In this document: positions 44,680-55,289 of the stretch, one piece after another
How the letters are laid out: every line of letters starts with the position of its first letter
How positions within the stretch are numbered: the stretch's first letter is position 1
Assembly (NCBI GenBank): GCA_949358305.1
Contig: OX442323.1
Location: 8,494,001 to 8,558,000, forward strand
DNA from: Strigamia acuminata
Taxonomy: Eukaryota > Arthropoda > Chilopoda > Geophilomorpha > Linotaeniidae
DNA length: 64,000 nt
Reading direction: 5' to 3'
Notes under the pieces: model-generated
Told to the model about the DNA's origin: nothing
Databases searched by the model: none
The model's input: only the letters and a program-made list of their open reading frames with translations
Translations under genes and position numbers: made by a program

Positions 44680-45110
44680 GTGGGCATTCATTTACGGGTG
44701 GTTTTCGGGTGCGTAGCTTACAAACACGTGCCTAAACAAAACAGGGGCAAATTTGATGCAGTCTTGCAGCAAAGCATCATGGTTGGCTATGCCAAGGACC
44801 GAATTTACGACGAGGATTGTGGACGTGTTATAGAGGCCAGGGATGTAGTTTTCGATGAGTACGCAATGAAGGGACGCTTACAGGAAGCGAGGAAGCAAAA
44901 ATTTAAACAGCAGGCTCCACACCGCGTGGTAAAAGGTGCAGGCGGTGCCGCAAGTGGCGCAGCCGGGACGACGGGGACGTCCAACAAGAGAGGGAGCATT
45001 ATTAAGGGAGACCAGATTTGAAGAGCAAAAACAGGAACGGGAACGTCAATTGCTGCAACAAGGTGTGAGACGGTCGGCGAGACGTCGAAATGAAAATGTC
45101 GCGCAGGTGC
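44680..45110 (+). mobile_element. Ty1/copia remnant (end of integrase)
   Basis: The plus frame reads LRVVFGCVAYKHVPKQNRGK, VGYAKDRIYDEDCGRVIE and ARDVVFDEYA, the conserved region C-terminal to the copia integrase core. A later frame has RRSARRRNENVAQVHYA. Reverse transcriptase does not follow. Possibly the same original element as 41,583-42,530, split by the inverted gene G15. Confidence 0.7.
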
Positions 45111-45463
45111 ATTATGCCGTATTTGAACATCACGAGCCAATATTGTTTACGAGACCAGGATTACAATAGATAATGCTGCACAAACAAAGCACAAGATGGA
45201 CTTTTCGACTGATTTTATTAGTGCACAAATGATGAAAAAGAATTAACCACTTGAGAAAAAAGGAGAACGCAAAGATGGAGTTGAGCAATATCCGGTGTAT
45301 TGAATTATTCTTGTTTATCGTGTGATTTCAACAACGCAAATATCGTGTTTCTTTGTAACACCCCATGCAGTTGCACGTTATGCCTCTCATTCCGCATTGA
45401 AAATTCAATTTCCCTCACGAAATTGTTGAATAAATTGTGCTGAAAACGAGTCAATATTGTTCG
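45111..45463 (+). promoter_or_regulatory. Type B upstream region of G16
   Basis: Begins with CATCACGAGCCAATATTG, runs through AAAGATGAAAAAGAATTAA and GAGTTGAGCAATATCCG to TATAAA at 45464-45469, 50 bp before the ATG. A member of the repeated subfamily B spacer and promoter cassette. Confidence 0.55.
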
Positions 45464-45518
45464 TATAAATCACATTCAACACTTCACCGGTATCAGTTAC
45501 CGAGAAGTAACAGAAACA

Positions 45519-46709
45519 ATGAATTCCTGTCTATTTCTCTTGGGTTTGGTTTTGGTAGCAACCGCCGAACTGGTAAGCCGTATCTAATAGTTTTGGTTAT
45601 TATTATTTTATATTTTTTATATAGGACACATGCTTTGATGGGGAGGTAATATATTAATCGCAACATTTTGATAAATTGTACCTAAATAAACCTTAAAAAA
45701 TTAAGAAACTATTTGCAAGTTATGAGACCAGAAATAAAGCCATTCAGCAGAAGGGTTTATCAGCTTGCAGAAAAGAGAACCCAAAATCAGTAAACTCAAT
45801 TGTTTTAATCTAAGTTGACTATTAAAATTATGTGAAAATAATTTATTCACAGGATGAAAATGGTATCATTAAATGTTACAATGACAGGGTAAAGCCTCTA
45901 TTAATCGTTATCAATGTTTATAAATTCCGAATAAATTCAATTTCAGGTTACAGCAACCGAAGCAGCGTGCAAGAAAACAGTAAGTTAAATTCATGTTTAC
46001 GATTCAAATATTAATCAATCGGTAAAAATATAGTTCACAATGGAATACAACCTCTGCGTGGACAAACACATGGGAATTGTGAGCCAAATTAATCCAATCT
46101 AATCCCGTCCGTTAAAATATTTTTATTTACATGCACTAGACCAGGCCATATCTGTATGATTTCAAGAAATATAAGACCTATAGACTCGATCCAGTACTAG
46201 ATGGTGTAAGTTAAATTCTAGAATTTATAAAAGAAACTGTTTGTTGACATAAATTTGTGTAGAAAAAGAAGATGGTTGAAGAAGCGATAACTCCGTGCGA
46301 AAAGGAAAAGGTAAAGTGAATTGAAAACCATAAAATAACAAAAATAATGCTGCTTTTGTATTAGTATTACATAGACTGTGCTCGTACAAATTTGGCAAAA
46401 GTATGTACAAGGGAGTCTCATAAGTATCTTTATAGATTAAAAATTACAAAGTGGCTACGCCCACGTCCGACGTGAACGTATTGTTTTCAAGAAGAATACA
46501 TCGATTTGAGAAAACTTACATTGAGGAAACGAAGGGCCATCGTTAGCTCTCAACCAATCACAGCGCGCCTTGAAAATAATACGTTTACGTTGGACGTGAA
46601 CGTAGCTACTGCCTTAAAATTAATATGTTAATGTAGTTTTCTTTCAAAGGTCTGTCAGGAGATGAAGGATGCGGTAGAATTGATTGAGAAACGTAAAAAA
46701 TCAGTATAG
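45519..46709 (+). CDS. G16: type B secreted 8-Cys mini-exon protein, 160 aa
   Basis: Exons: 45519-45572, 45625-45645, 45706-45789, 45853-45888, 45947-45979, 46034-46078, 46140-46205, 46263-46310, 46365-46400, 46650-46709, phase 0. TATAAA at 45464. Shortest signal peptide (MNSCLFLLG... ATAEL, 18 codons). Exon 2 encodes only DTCFDGE, exon 3 is 28 residues with an AAG acceptor, exon 5 is the shortest (33 nt). Eight core cysteines; C-x8-C-x8-C. Intron 9 holds a MITE. Exon 3 places it with G15 and G21. Function unknown. Confidence 0.83.
46449..46613. mobile_element. MITE in intron 9 of G16
   Basis: ACGTCCGACGTGAACGTATT at the left and AATACGTTTACGTTGGACGT at the right are imperfect inverted repeats, with GTGGCTACG and CGTAGCTACTGCC at the extremities. 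Relatives G14, G15 and G18 lack it. Confidence 0.7.
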
Positions 46710-47100
46710 GGGTCAAGCTGTTTCAAGAATTTCTTAAGAAACAAACCAAAAAAAAACAAATAAATAAATTTCTTTGATGGCCTATAAACTGTCACTTATT
46801 CACAATCACAGAACACTGTACACCAAATCTATTTCTCAACATTTTTTATATGGACCTTATGATGAAAAAAATGTTGAAAAAATATAGATATCTGCATAGT
46901 TGTATAGTAAGTTATACGTGACATGGTGGTTGCAATACCACGAAGATGCTAAGTTGAATTTATATTTATCAATTGAAATGTTAAATACAAGCGGGAACAA
47001 GAATGGAACGAGAGTTGTGCAATATCCTTTGTATTTAGTCATTCTTAGTTTATCTTATGATTCCACCCAAGCGAATATCGTGCGAAGCCATATGTAAAGT
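46710..47100. other. 3' flank of G16, partly repeated inverted at 57.3 kb
   Basis: AATAAATTTCTTTGATGGCC is the type B 3' end. 46,800-46,980 (CACTGTACACCAAATC, ATAGATATCTGCATAG, CACGAAGATG) is found inverted or scattered around 57,230-57,400, which links this flank with the rearranged G20/G21 region. No gene. Confidence 0.5.
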
Positions 47101-47580
47101 GCGCAATATGCAATTCAAGTTCGTACATCACGTTTACAAGACCAGGACTAGAAAATGCAAAGCACAAGATGGACTTTTCCACCGATTTTGCAAAAGAGAA
47201 AAATTAAAATCTACGTGCAAAAATAATCTTTTACTAAAAAACTACAGCATCAGTGCAAATAAAGATGAAAAAGAATTAACCACTTGAGAAAAAATGGAGA
47301 ACTAGTAAACGTGCGCACAGATGGAGTTGTGCAATATATCCGTTATATAGAATTATTTTTGTTTATCGTGTGATTTCAACAACGCAAATATCGTGTTTCT
47401 TTGTAACACCAACACCCCATATAGTTGCACGTTACGCCTCTCATTCCGCATTTAATTATGCAATTTTATGCAATTTTCCTCACAAAATTGTTGAATAAAT
47501 GATGCTGAAAACGAGTCTATATCGTTCGTATAAATCACAGTCAACACATCACCTCAGTTACCGAGAAGTGATAAGTTTTA
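47101..47580 (+). promoter_or_regulatory. Orphan type B promoter without a gene
   Basis: Complete upstream cassette (TTTACAAGACCAGGACTAG, GATGAAAAAGAATTAACCAC, GAGTTGTGCAATAT) with TATAAA at 47529-47534 and the usual leader ending GTTACCGAGAAGTGA. Where an ATG should come within some 12 bases, unrelated sequence (TAAGTTTTATCTAAATGC) follows. Exon 1 and the rest were lost. Confidence 0.7.
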
Positions 47581-48490
47581 TCTAAATGCTCGTTTACATT
47601 GTTGTTGTCATATTTCTGACCAAATGATGTCTAAAGTGAGCTTAACAATTGTCTAAAATTCTTAAGCCTCTTTAGTCAGCTGATTAACCATGGTAATTGC
47701 CCCAAATCTGTACTCTTTTTGGGCCCTAGTAGCCATTTTGAGTGAAAAGGCTCATGTAGGGATATGGTAAACAACTGGTTGCCGAGCAACAACTCCTGGA
47801 AAATAGTACTGGATTACTGATCCAGAACTATTTTTTCTGGAGTTATTTTCTGGCCATCATTAATGACATCATTTCCACTTCCTGTGATGGATGCCTCCAT
47901 GAACATTGCTTGTTGGTAAGAATAAAGAAAATAATTACTGTTTTGTAAATAATATAATTTTATATAATTTTATCTCTTGTGTAGGTTTATAATTCTGCCA
48001 TCCAAAAAACCCTTAAATTTCACTTTTAATTATTATTTTCATAATTTCCTGATTTATTTTCATGGAAACCCCTGAATTAATTTTATGGGCTTCCCCCATT
48101 TGCATAACATCGGACTATAAGACGCACCCTAATTTTTGGTCGACTTTTCAAAGTAAAAAAGTGCGTTTTATGGTCCGCAAAATACGGGAAAAATTTAATT
48201 TAAATTAATTCTGTCATTTGATAACATTAGTATATATTTAGTTACTCGTTTTCTTATGTCATCACATTCAATTACAAACAACAACCATTACCACGTGCAA
48301 ATGGAGCAAACCTTCCTGCTAAAATTTTTCTTTTCAATCTAAACAATAATAGTCAGACATAAAATAGAAAAAATACAAAAATTACGAGGAAATTTGTCGA
48401 AACAAAATTGCCACCTGACATAGTGAGTAATAAGGAAAACATTTCTCCTGAATGATGCAATATCTCTTTTATTCAACTCCTTTCCCAAAA
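47581..48490. other. Spacer before G17
   Basis: The first 450 bp contain an imperfect inverted feature around GGAAAATAGTACTGGATTACTGATCCAGAACTATTTTTTCTGGAG (47,798-47,842) and no gene. 48,060-48,190 is an ATAAGACGCAC-type MITE copy, and 48,155-48,490 duplicates the G12 promoter. Confidence 0.5.
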
Positions 48491-48546
48491 TGCATATAAA
48501 CCCAATTCTCCACATTAAAGTCCTCATTCGCCACTAAATTGCAACA

Positions 48547-50314
48547 ATGAAGTGCTTTGCTCTTCTCTTGTTGGCAGTCTGCACCGTAGTGTCCACGGAC
48601 GAGGTAATCACCCAAAAACCTTCTTTCAAACAATTTCTAATTAACTTCAATTAGGAAAACTGCTTCGATGAGAAAGAATTTGAGTCGGTGCAAGAAAAAC
48701 TAAAGATAGAAAGGCTAAACTTAGTGACAGCAGACCACAAATCAGTCGACAAATCATTGGTAAATATATTCTGCGACTCCACCTTGAGCCTTTGATAGAG
48801 TGACCAATATTTGAAAATTTTCAAAAACTTTATAAAACTTTACCATATTACCTCACATAAAGCGACATGCCGTTGCGCATAGGTTTACCAGGTTTTTAAA
48901 ATTACGTACCAAAAGTTTATATCGAACATTATTACGGTATTAGAGAGTTTGCGGGATGCATTTTTCCCTTACACTATTTTTCCCTTACACTATTTTAGTG
49001 CCATATCGTAAGGGAAAAATGTTTAGTGTATCGTTTTGAACACTAAATTAAAATATAGCGCAGCCAATCCGGTAGTTTTCCACTATTTACGTCACAGAGC
49101 CTTTAAATTTGGATTAGCAACGACCTCATTCGCCGCCATTTTAATTTCTTCGCTTCGATCGCACAAAGGGCACGTATTAAGGTTTATATCATTGTTTTCT
49201 CTTTCATTTGGTTTTAATTCACAATAATAAAGGTGCTTCATTGTTTTGAAGCAGTAAAATACAACAATTGTCTTTAATTTTTTTCAAAAGAGACTGCTAC
49301 AGTTTCGGTGATCACGTGACATAGTGAAATAGTGTAGTTTTAAGGGGAAAATGCAGCCCGCAAACTCTCTAATATGTAATACCCTTGAAATATTCAGTTA
49401 CACCGGCATGCTGTTAAAAACGAGGTTTATCGGCATGCCGGTATAACTCGCACCACACCGACATGCTTAATGTGAGATAATAAGGTAATTTTTTTTTGAA
49501 AAATAATTATTTTATGATTGGAAATGTGGTCACCCTGGCTTGTGATATTTATCTGGTATTTATCTCATAATTCTAGTCCGATGATTACGCTGAAGCTATA
49601 AAGACGGTAAATAGTTATTAATCTTCTATAGCTAAAGATTATTTAATAATGATCACAAATAACGAAAGAATTAAATATTTATTTTATTTATTAATTTTAT
49701 AAATTCCAAATAAATTCAATTCCAGATTATAGCAGCATATGATATTGAAGCATCATGCAAAGACGCAAAGAGAGTAAGTTAAAATCAAATCTTTCGATTC
49801 AAATTTTAATTATTTAACAACAATAAAGGTCACAATGGGAAGATACATCTGCTTAATCAAACATTTGAAATATAATTATGGAATTGTGAGTCACATTATT
49901 CCAATCTTTTTCAATCTGTTGAAATATTTTTATTTGTACTTATTAGACCGATGAAATTTTTAATGATTTCGCAAATTACACAACTATTTTGCTCTCTTAT
50001 ACACTAGATGATGTAAGCTTAAGTTAAATTTTAGAATTTATAATAGGAACAATTTGTTGACGCAAATTTGTGTAGAAAAAGAAAATAGTTGAAGAAGCGA
50101 TAACTCCGTGCGAAAAGAAAAAAGTAAGTTGACTTGAAAATCATAAAATAAGAAAAATAATGCTGCTTTTGTATTAGAATTACAAGTACATAGACTGTGT
50201 TGATAAAATTTTGACAAAAGTACGTACAAAGAGTCTCACAAATATCTTTACAAATTAAAATGTGGTTTTCTTTCAAAGGTCTGTCTGGACGTAAAGCAGG
50301 ACCTAGAGTATTGA
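48547..50314 (+). CDS. G17: chimeric C/B secreted protein, 162 aa, six core cysteines
   Basis: Exons: 48547-48603, 48655-48759, 49577-49606, 49726-49773, 49829-49885, 49947-50012, 50076-50123, 50178-50219, 50279-50314, all phase 0. TATAAA at 48495. The 5' part (MKCFALLL..., fused exon 2+3, short intron wording) is type C like G12. From the intron before 49,726 onward sequence and exon layout are type B (AAATTCAATTCCAG acceptor, invariant exon 8, separate exon 9). The cysteines of exon 3 and exon 4 are both gone, leaving six. Exon 9 is expanded to 14 residues. The frame is open. Two nested MITEs enlarge intron 2. Confidence 0.78.
48841..49487. mobile_element. MITE in intron 2 of G17, host of a nested element
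   Basis: TACCATATTACCTCACATAA and TGTGAGATAATAAGGTA are imperfect inverted ends, with subterminal GACATGCCG and CGGCATGCCGG. It is split by the element at 48,943. Confidence 0.65.
48943..49369. mobile_element. Nested MITE with GAGAGTTTGCGG ends
   Basis: GAGAGTTTGCGGGATGCATT and its near-complement AATGCAGCCCGCAAACTCTC, flanked by TA. The inner wording TTCCCTTACACTATTT is repeated. Related ends occur at position 16 and at 60,304. Confidence 0.75.
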
Positions 50315-50819
50315 TTGAGAAACGTAACAAACAAAACGAATAAATAAATATATTTCTTTAAAGCCTTGTATACTGTCACTTGTTCACACACTGTACACCA
50401 AATCCATTTCTGAATTCCTTTTCCATGTACCTCTGCTATTGCACAATCTGTGACAAAATATCGGAAAAAAATTGTTAATTGCAATATATTGCCTCCCTCC
50501 AATTTTCTAACAATAAAAAAACGCGAGAACAGACAGATTTGTGCAATATCCGTTCGATTATACTTAGTTCCCGATTAAAATTTAATTTTCCACACAATTT
50601 CGACGTAGAACTACGTTTAGGGGGACACAACATTGACAACGACCACCACCATCCACTGGGCAACGGCCAAGCAAAATTAATCATTGGACCTTGTGCAGAA
50701 TCCAATGGACATCATTGGACTTTTCTTTATTTTGATTGGACTCGCTTAGATTTTTAAATACGGCCGATTGAAATTCAGTGCCAGCCCCCCAAATCAATGG
50801 ACCAGCAAAATTAATTGAT
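50315..50819. repeat. Spacer with dispersed repeat shared with 56.2 and 63.7 kb
   Basis: After the type B 3' flank, 50,440-50,640 (ATATTGCCTCCCTCCAATTTTC, CGTAGAACTACGTTTAGGG) matches 56,290-56,420 and 63,690-63,870. At 63.87 kb it continues into retroelement-like coding sequence, so the block may come from a retroelement. No gene. Confidence 0.5.
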
Positions 50820-50859
50820 ATTAACTGATATTTATCTGATATTAATCTCATAATTCCAG

Positions 50860-51045
50860 AGCGATTCTGGCGCTCAAAAGTGTGCTATAGAGACGGTAAA
50901 AAGTTATAAATCTTCTATAGTTAAAGATAATTTAATAATAATTACAAATAATGAGAAATTATAATATTTATTTTATTTATTTATTTATTTTATAAATTCC
51001 AAATAAATTCAATTCCAGTTTCAAGCGGCAGCTGATGCACGCAAG
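50860..51045 (+). pseudogene. Gene fragment: exon 4 and part of exon 5 of a C/B-like copy
   Basis: 50860-50895 encodes SDSGAQKCAIET, matching exon 4 of G12 with its donor. From 51019, after AAATTCAATTCCAG, FQAAADARK begins a type B exon 5 that loses homology within 27 bases and joins the next promoter. The C-to-B switch lies in the same intron as in G17, so this is probably a remnant of the same chimera. Confidence 0.7.
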
Positions 51046-51227
51046 AAACAAGAATGGAACGAGAGTTGTATAATATCCGTTGTATTGAATTATTCTTGTT
51101 TATTGTGCGATTTCAAGAACGCAAATATCGTGTTTCTTTGTAACACGCCAAGTAATTGCACGTTACGCGTCTCATCCCATCACGAAATTGTTGAATAAAT
51201 GTGCTGAAAACGAAACAATATTGTTCG
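51046..51227 (+). promoter_or_regulatory. Type B upstream region of G18
   Basis: Short version of the cassette (GAATTATTCTTGTTTATTGT, GCAAATATCGTGTTTC) ending at TATAAA 51228-51233 and a leader with CAACACATCACCAGC. Confidence 0.55.
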
Positions 51228-51282
51228 TATAAATCACACTCAACACATCACCAGCCACAGTTACCGACAAGTAGCAGAAACA

Positions 51283-52476
51283 ATGAATTCCTGTCTATTT
51301 CTTTGTGTTTTGATTTTGGGCTGCGCTGCAGCAACCGCCGAACTGGTACGCTTACGACAATATAATGTCGAGTAATTTTGATTGTTATAATGTTTTGTAA
51401 TATTTTAATCTAGGAAAATTGTTATAAACCAATAGAAGAGGTGATATAATATATTTATCTCAACATTTTGATACATTTCATCTAAATGTTATAAATTTAA
51501 AAGCACCCGGACGAAATGAAACCATTTAAAAAGAAACTTACAGAAAAATGCTTGAAAGAAAACCCAAAATTAGTAAACGCAATGGTTTTAATCTTAGCTG
51601 ACTATTAATATTATGCGAAAATAATTTATTCACAGGATGAAAATGAAGCCGAAAAATGTATAAACGACAAGGTAAAAACATCTACAGTCTAAACTCTAAA
51701 CAACGAATCGCAAGTGACCTGATAAAATCGATTCGTCATAACGAGAATATACTGCCAGCCAAACCAGCCATTTTTATGTATTCGTCATAACGATAATTCG
51801 TTGTATCGCGATTCGTTATAAAGAGTTTTGACTGTACTAATAATCAACGATTTTTATAAATTCCAAACAAATTCAATTCCAGGCGGAAGCAGCATATAAA
51901 GCATGCAAAACCGCAAAGTTTGTAAGTTAAATTCAAATCTTTTTATTCAAATTTTAATTCATCGACAACAATAAAGGCCTCAATGGAACAACGCATCTGC
52001 ATCGACACTAAATTAGGAATTGTAAGTCACATTATTCCAATCTTTTTCAATCTGTCGAAATATTTTAATTTCTACTCATTAGACCACACCACTTCTGTAT
52101 GATTTCAAAACATACAAGACGCACGTTCTCGATTTAGCACTAGCCGATGTAAGTTAAATCTATTATTTGTAAAAGATACAATTTGTTGAGACAAATTTGT
52201 TTAGAAAAAGAAAACAGTTGAAGATGCCCTAACTCCGTGCGAAAAGGAAAAAGTAAATGAAATTGAAAATCACAAATAATAAGCAAATTAATTGCTGTTG
52301 TATTAGTATTACAGAGACTGTGCTCAAATAAAATTGGCAAAAGTATGTACAAAAAATCTCGTAAGTATCTTTACAAATTAAAATTAATGCGGTAATGTGG
52401 TTTTCTTCCAAAGGTCTGTCAGGAGACGAAGTTTCTGCTTCAATATATTAAGAACCAACGTGAAAATACAGAATAA
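51283..52476 (+). CDS. G18: type B secreted 8-Cys mini-exon protein, 163 aa
   Basis: Exons: 51283-51345, 51414-51440, 51504-51572, 51636-51671, 51883-51921, 51977-52021, 52083-52148, 52205-52252, 52307-52342, 52414-52476, all phase 0. TATAAA at 51228. Starts MNSCLFLCV. Exon 3 (HPDEMKPF...EKC) has an AAAAG acceptor. Eight core cysteines and the C-x8-C-x8-C end. Exons 5 and 7-10 are closest to G19 and G22. The exon 8 donor is GTAAAT. A pogo-like MITE lies in intron 4. Stop overlaps an AATAAA run. Function unknown. Confidence 0.83.
51685..51834. mobile_element. Pogo-like MITE in intron 4 of G18
   Basis: CAGTCTAAACTCTAAACAAC at the left, GTTATAAAGAGTTTTGACTG at the right, flanked by TA. Shorter inside than the copies in G13 and G22. 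Confidence 0.78.
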
Positions 52477-53159
52477 ATAAATAAATTTCTTTGATGGCCT
52501 ATAAACTGTCACTTATTCACACACTAGCTGCATTCAAAAAGTCTAAAACGTATGCAAAACTCGTTTCGTGTTTGTACGAAATTAAGAACCACAGTGATTA
52601 CCAGAAAGCGAAAATATACCGCAACACGTAAACGGCAATACTATAAACCGCAAATAACTACCAAACCCGCAAAACGAAACACCAAATCTGCAAAAACCCA
52701 TCAAAAAAGCACAAAAACAACGTACAAAAAACGAAAAAATTGGATAAATTTACCACTATAGTTTTTGTAAACTAAATGTTTGTGATGCTGCACCGATGCA
52801 GACAAACGTGCGCATATAGCCATATACCGAGTTGTGCAATATCCGGATATACGAGTTGTGCAGTATCCGCTGCATTAAATTATCTTGCGATTGATTTCCG
52901 TACAAATATCGTGTCGTTTAACAAAACCTTCTGCAACTGCACGTTGTGCGATTCATGTTTGTACATCACAAGTTTGGAATTCAATTTCAATAACAAATTT
53001 GTTGAAAACTAGTCAACATTGTGTTTACAGGTTGTGTGGAATGTCCGTTGTATTATTTAATATTTTAACATGCAAATCTTGTGTTTCTGTATAAAACCCC
53101 ATGAAAGACTGCACGCAATAATTGAATAAATTGTGCTGAAAAGGAGTCAATATTGTTCG
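52477..53159 (+). promoter_or_regulatory. Spacer after G18 and upstream region of G19
   Basis: 52,560-52,800 is the undisturbed version of the site that took the Ty3/gypsy element (compare 33,540-33,703 joined to 38,182-38,240). 52,860-53,160 is the same promoter cassette as before G13, ending at TATAAA 53160-53165. Confidence 0.6.
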
Positions 53160-53216
53160 TATAAATCACACTCAACACATCACCAGTTACCAGTTACCGA
53201 GAAGTGACCACAAACA

Positions 53217-54747
53217 ATGAATTGCTGCCTAGTTCTTTTGCTTCTGGTTTTGGCCTGCGCGGCAGCAAACGCCGAACTGGTACGCTTACGACAATATAAT
53301 GTCGAATAATTTTGATTGTTATTATGTTTTGTAATATTTCAATCTAGGAAAAATGTTACAAACCAATGGAAAAAGTGATATAATATATTGTTACGTGGCC
53401 AACTGGCCAATAATGACCACGTAACTTATAACTTGTTTATTACTCATCATTTAATAACTAAGAGTGAAATGAACAGGAGTCAGAGTTTAGGTTGAAATAT
53501 AAACTATGTTCTTTTATTCTTTAATTACAAAACATAAACTTAATTGAAATCATAAAACTAAACCTAAAACTAAAGTAAACATTAAGACTAAAGACATGAA
53601 TAACACCTTCTCTCTTATTTGTGAACTAATCATGCCATATACTGGCTGAAACATTAATCATTAGAAGTCCTGGGAAGACTGAGGTCCAAGAGTCAAAGTG
53701 CCTCTTTTATACCCAAGTCACCCCCCTGAGTTAGTTCTAATTGACTCGCCCGTGATGTCACCATCACGTACGCAGTCTAGTGATAGATTTTGACAACTCT
53801 AATAACATTTGTGCTGGTTTGAGACGGTCGGCAGACGACGCGACTCAACCGCATGACAATATTTATATCTCAACATTTCGATACATTTTATCTAAATGTT
53901 ATAAATTATAAATTTTACAGGCAGATCAGAAGAATTCTCTAACACCACTTGAAAAGGAAGTTATAGATAAATGCATGAAAGAAAACCCAGAATTAGTAAA
54001 CGCAATTGTTTTAATCTTAGCTGACCATTAACATTATGTGAAAATAATTTATTCACAGGATAAAAATGGTACCATAAAATGTGCAAACGACAAGGTAAAA
54101 ACCTCGACGTACCTACTAATAATTAACGATTTTTATAAATTCCAAATAAATTCAATTTTAGGTTAAAGCAGCATTTGAAGCATGCAAAACCGCAAAGTCT
54201 GTAAGTTAAATTCAAATCTTTCGATTCAAATTCAAACAATAAAGTTCTCAATGGAAAAATCCATCTGCCTGGACAAACAATTAGGAATTGTGAGTCACAT
54301 TATTCTATTTTTTTTTAATCTGTCGAAATATTTTTATTTCTATTCATTAGACCACGGCAGTTCTGTATGATTTCCAAAAATACAAGACGCTCGTTCTCGA
54401 TTTAGCACTAGCCGATGTAAGTTAAATCTATGATTTATAAAAGATACAATTTGTTGAGGAAAATTTGTTTAGAAAAAGAAAATAGTTGAAGATGCCCTAA
54501 CTCCGTGCGAAAAGGAAAAAGTACATGAAATTAAGAATCACAAATAATAACCAACTTAATTGCTGTTGTATTAGTATTACAGAGACTGTGCTCAAATAAA
54601 TTTGGCAAAAGTATGTACAAAGAGTCTAACAAGTAACTTTACAAATTAAAATTAATATGCTAATGTGGTTTTCTTTCTAAGGTCTGCCAGGAGACGAAGT
54701 TTCTGCTACAAATCATTGAGAATCATCGTAATAAACTAAAACAATAA
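53217..54747 (+). CDS. G19: type B secreted 8-Cys mini-exon protein, 166 aa
   Basis: Exons: 53217-53279, 53348-53374, 53921-53995, 54059-54094, 54162-54200, 54245-54289, 54351-54416, 54473-54520, 54575-54610, 54682-54747, phase 0. TATAAA at 53160. Starts MNCCLVLLL. Exon 2 EKCYKPMEK, exon 3 ADQKNSLTPL...DKC, exon 8 KKKIVEDALTPCEKEK. Eight core cysteines. The exon 8 donor is GTACAT, off consensus. A solo LTR fills intron 2, and intron 4 lacks the pogo-like MITE but has extra bases at its site. Function unknown. Confidence 0.82.
53389..53858. mobile_element. Solo LTR in intron 2 of G19
   Basis: 470 bp starting TGTTACGTGG and ending CGCATGACA, bounded by the 4-bp duplication ATAT (53385-53388, 53859-53862). 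No internal retroelement sequence. TG...CA ends plus a short target duplication suit a Ty3/gypsy or BEL LTR left by recombination. Splice sites of the intron are unaffected. Confidence 0.75.
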
Positions 54748-54829
54748 ATAAATAAATTTCTTTGATGGCCTATAAACTGTTACTTATTCACACACTGTAC
54801 ACCCAATCCATTTCTGCATACTTTGAATT

Positions 54830-55289
54830 TGATCCAGTATTCAGCACAGCAACGAATCAGAAGACCGAAACAGGGCATCACAGGTTACGGTGGTGCCAAG
54901 AGAGGAAGTCGACGAAGATCGCCAAACAACTTCAACCGGGGAGGAAACCATAGAACTTTTACAAAATGCGACACCAGAAACGGGACGACGTTACTCAGAA
55001 CGTGCACAGAAGATAACAGATAATGTTATCACGAGAAAAAGGAAATGAACAATTATCTAACATAGTGATTACTGTTAAAATTATAAAGTGGGGAGGAATG
55101 TGGTGTATTAACCCTAATTGATTTGGTACTTTATATTGTTAAATTGAGGATGATTATTGGAATTGTAATACATGCAAATTGTAACGGTTGTTACGGAAAC
55201 TTAATAAACGTGTCAACATAACGAAATTCAGGAGTGAAGATGTAATGTATTTGCTGTGGCTAAATAAGATGTATTTGGTTGGATCCAAC
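54830..55289 (+). mobile_element. LTR-retroelement remnant: polyprotein end, purine tract and LTR
   Basis: A frame reading TGEETIELLQNATPETGRR, then a stop, is followed by AAAGTGGGGAGGAA, a purine tract, and then by an LTR-like piece (about 55,094-55,289) from TGTGGTGTATTAACCC to GATCCAACA with an internal AATAAA. The coding piece matches 63,885-64,000 (ACACCAGAAACGGGACGACG). Most of the element is gone. Confidence 0.6.
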
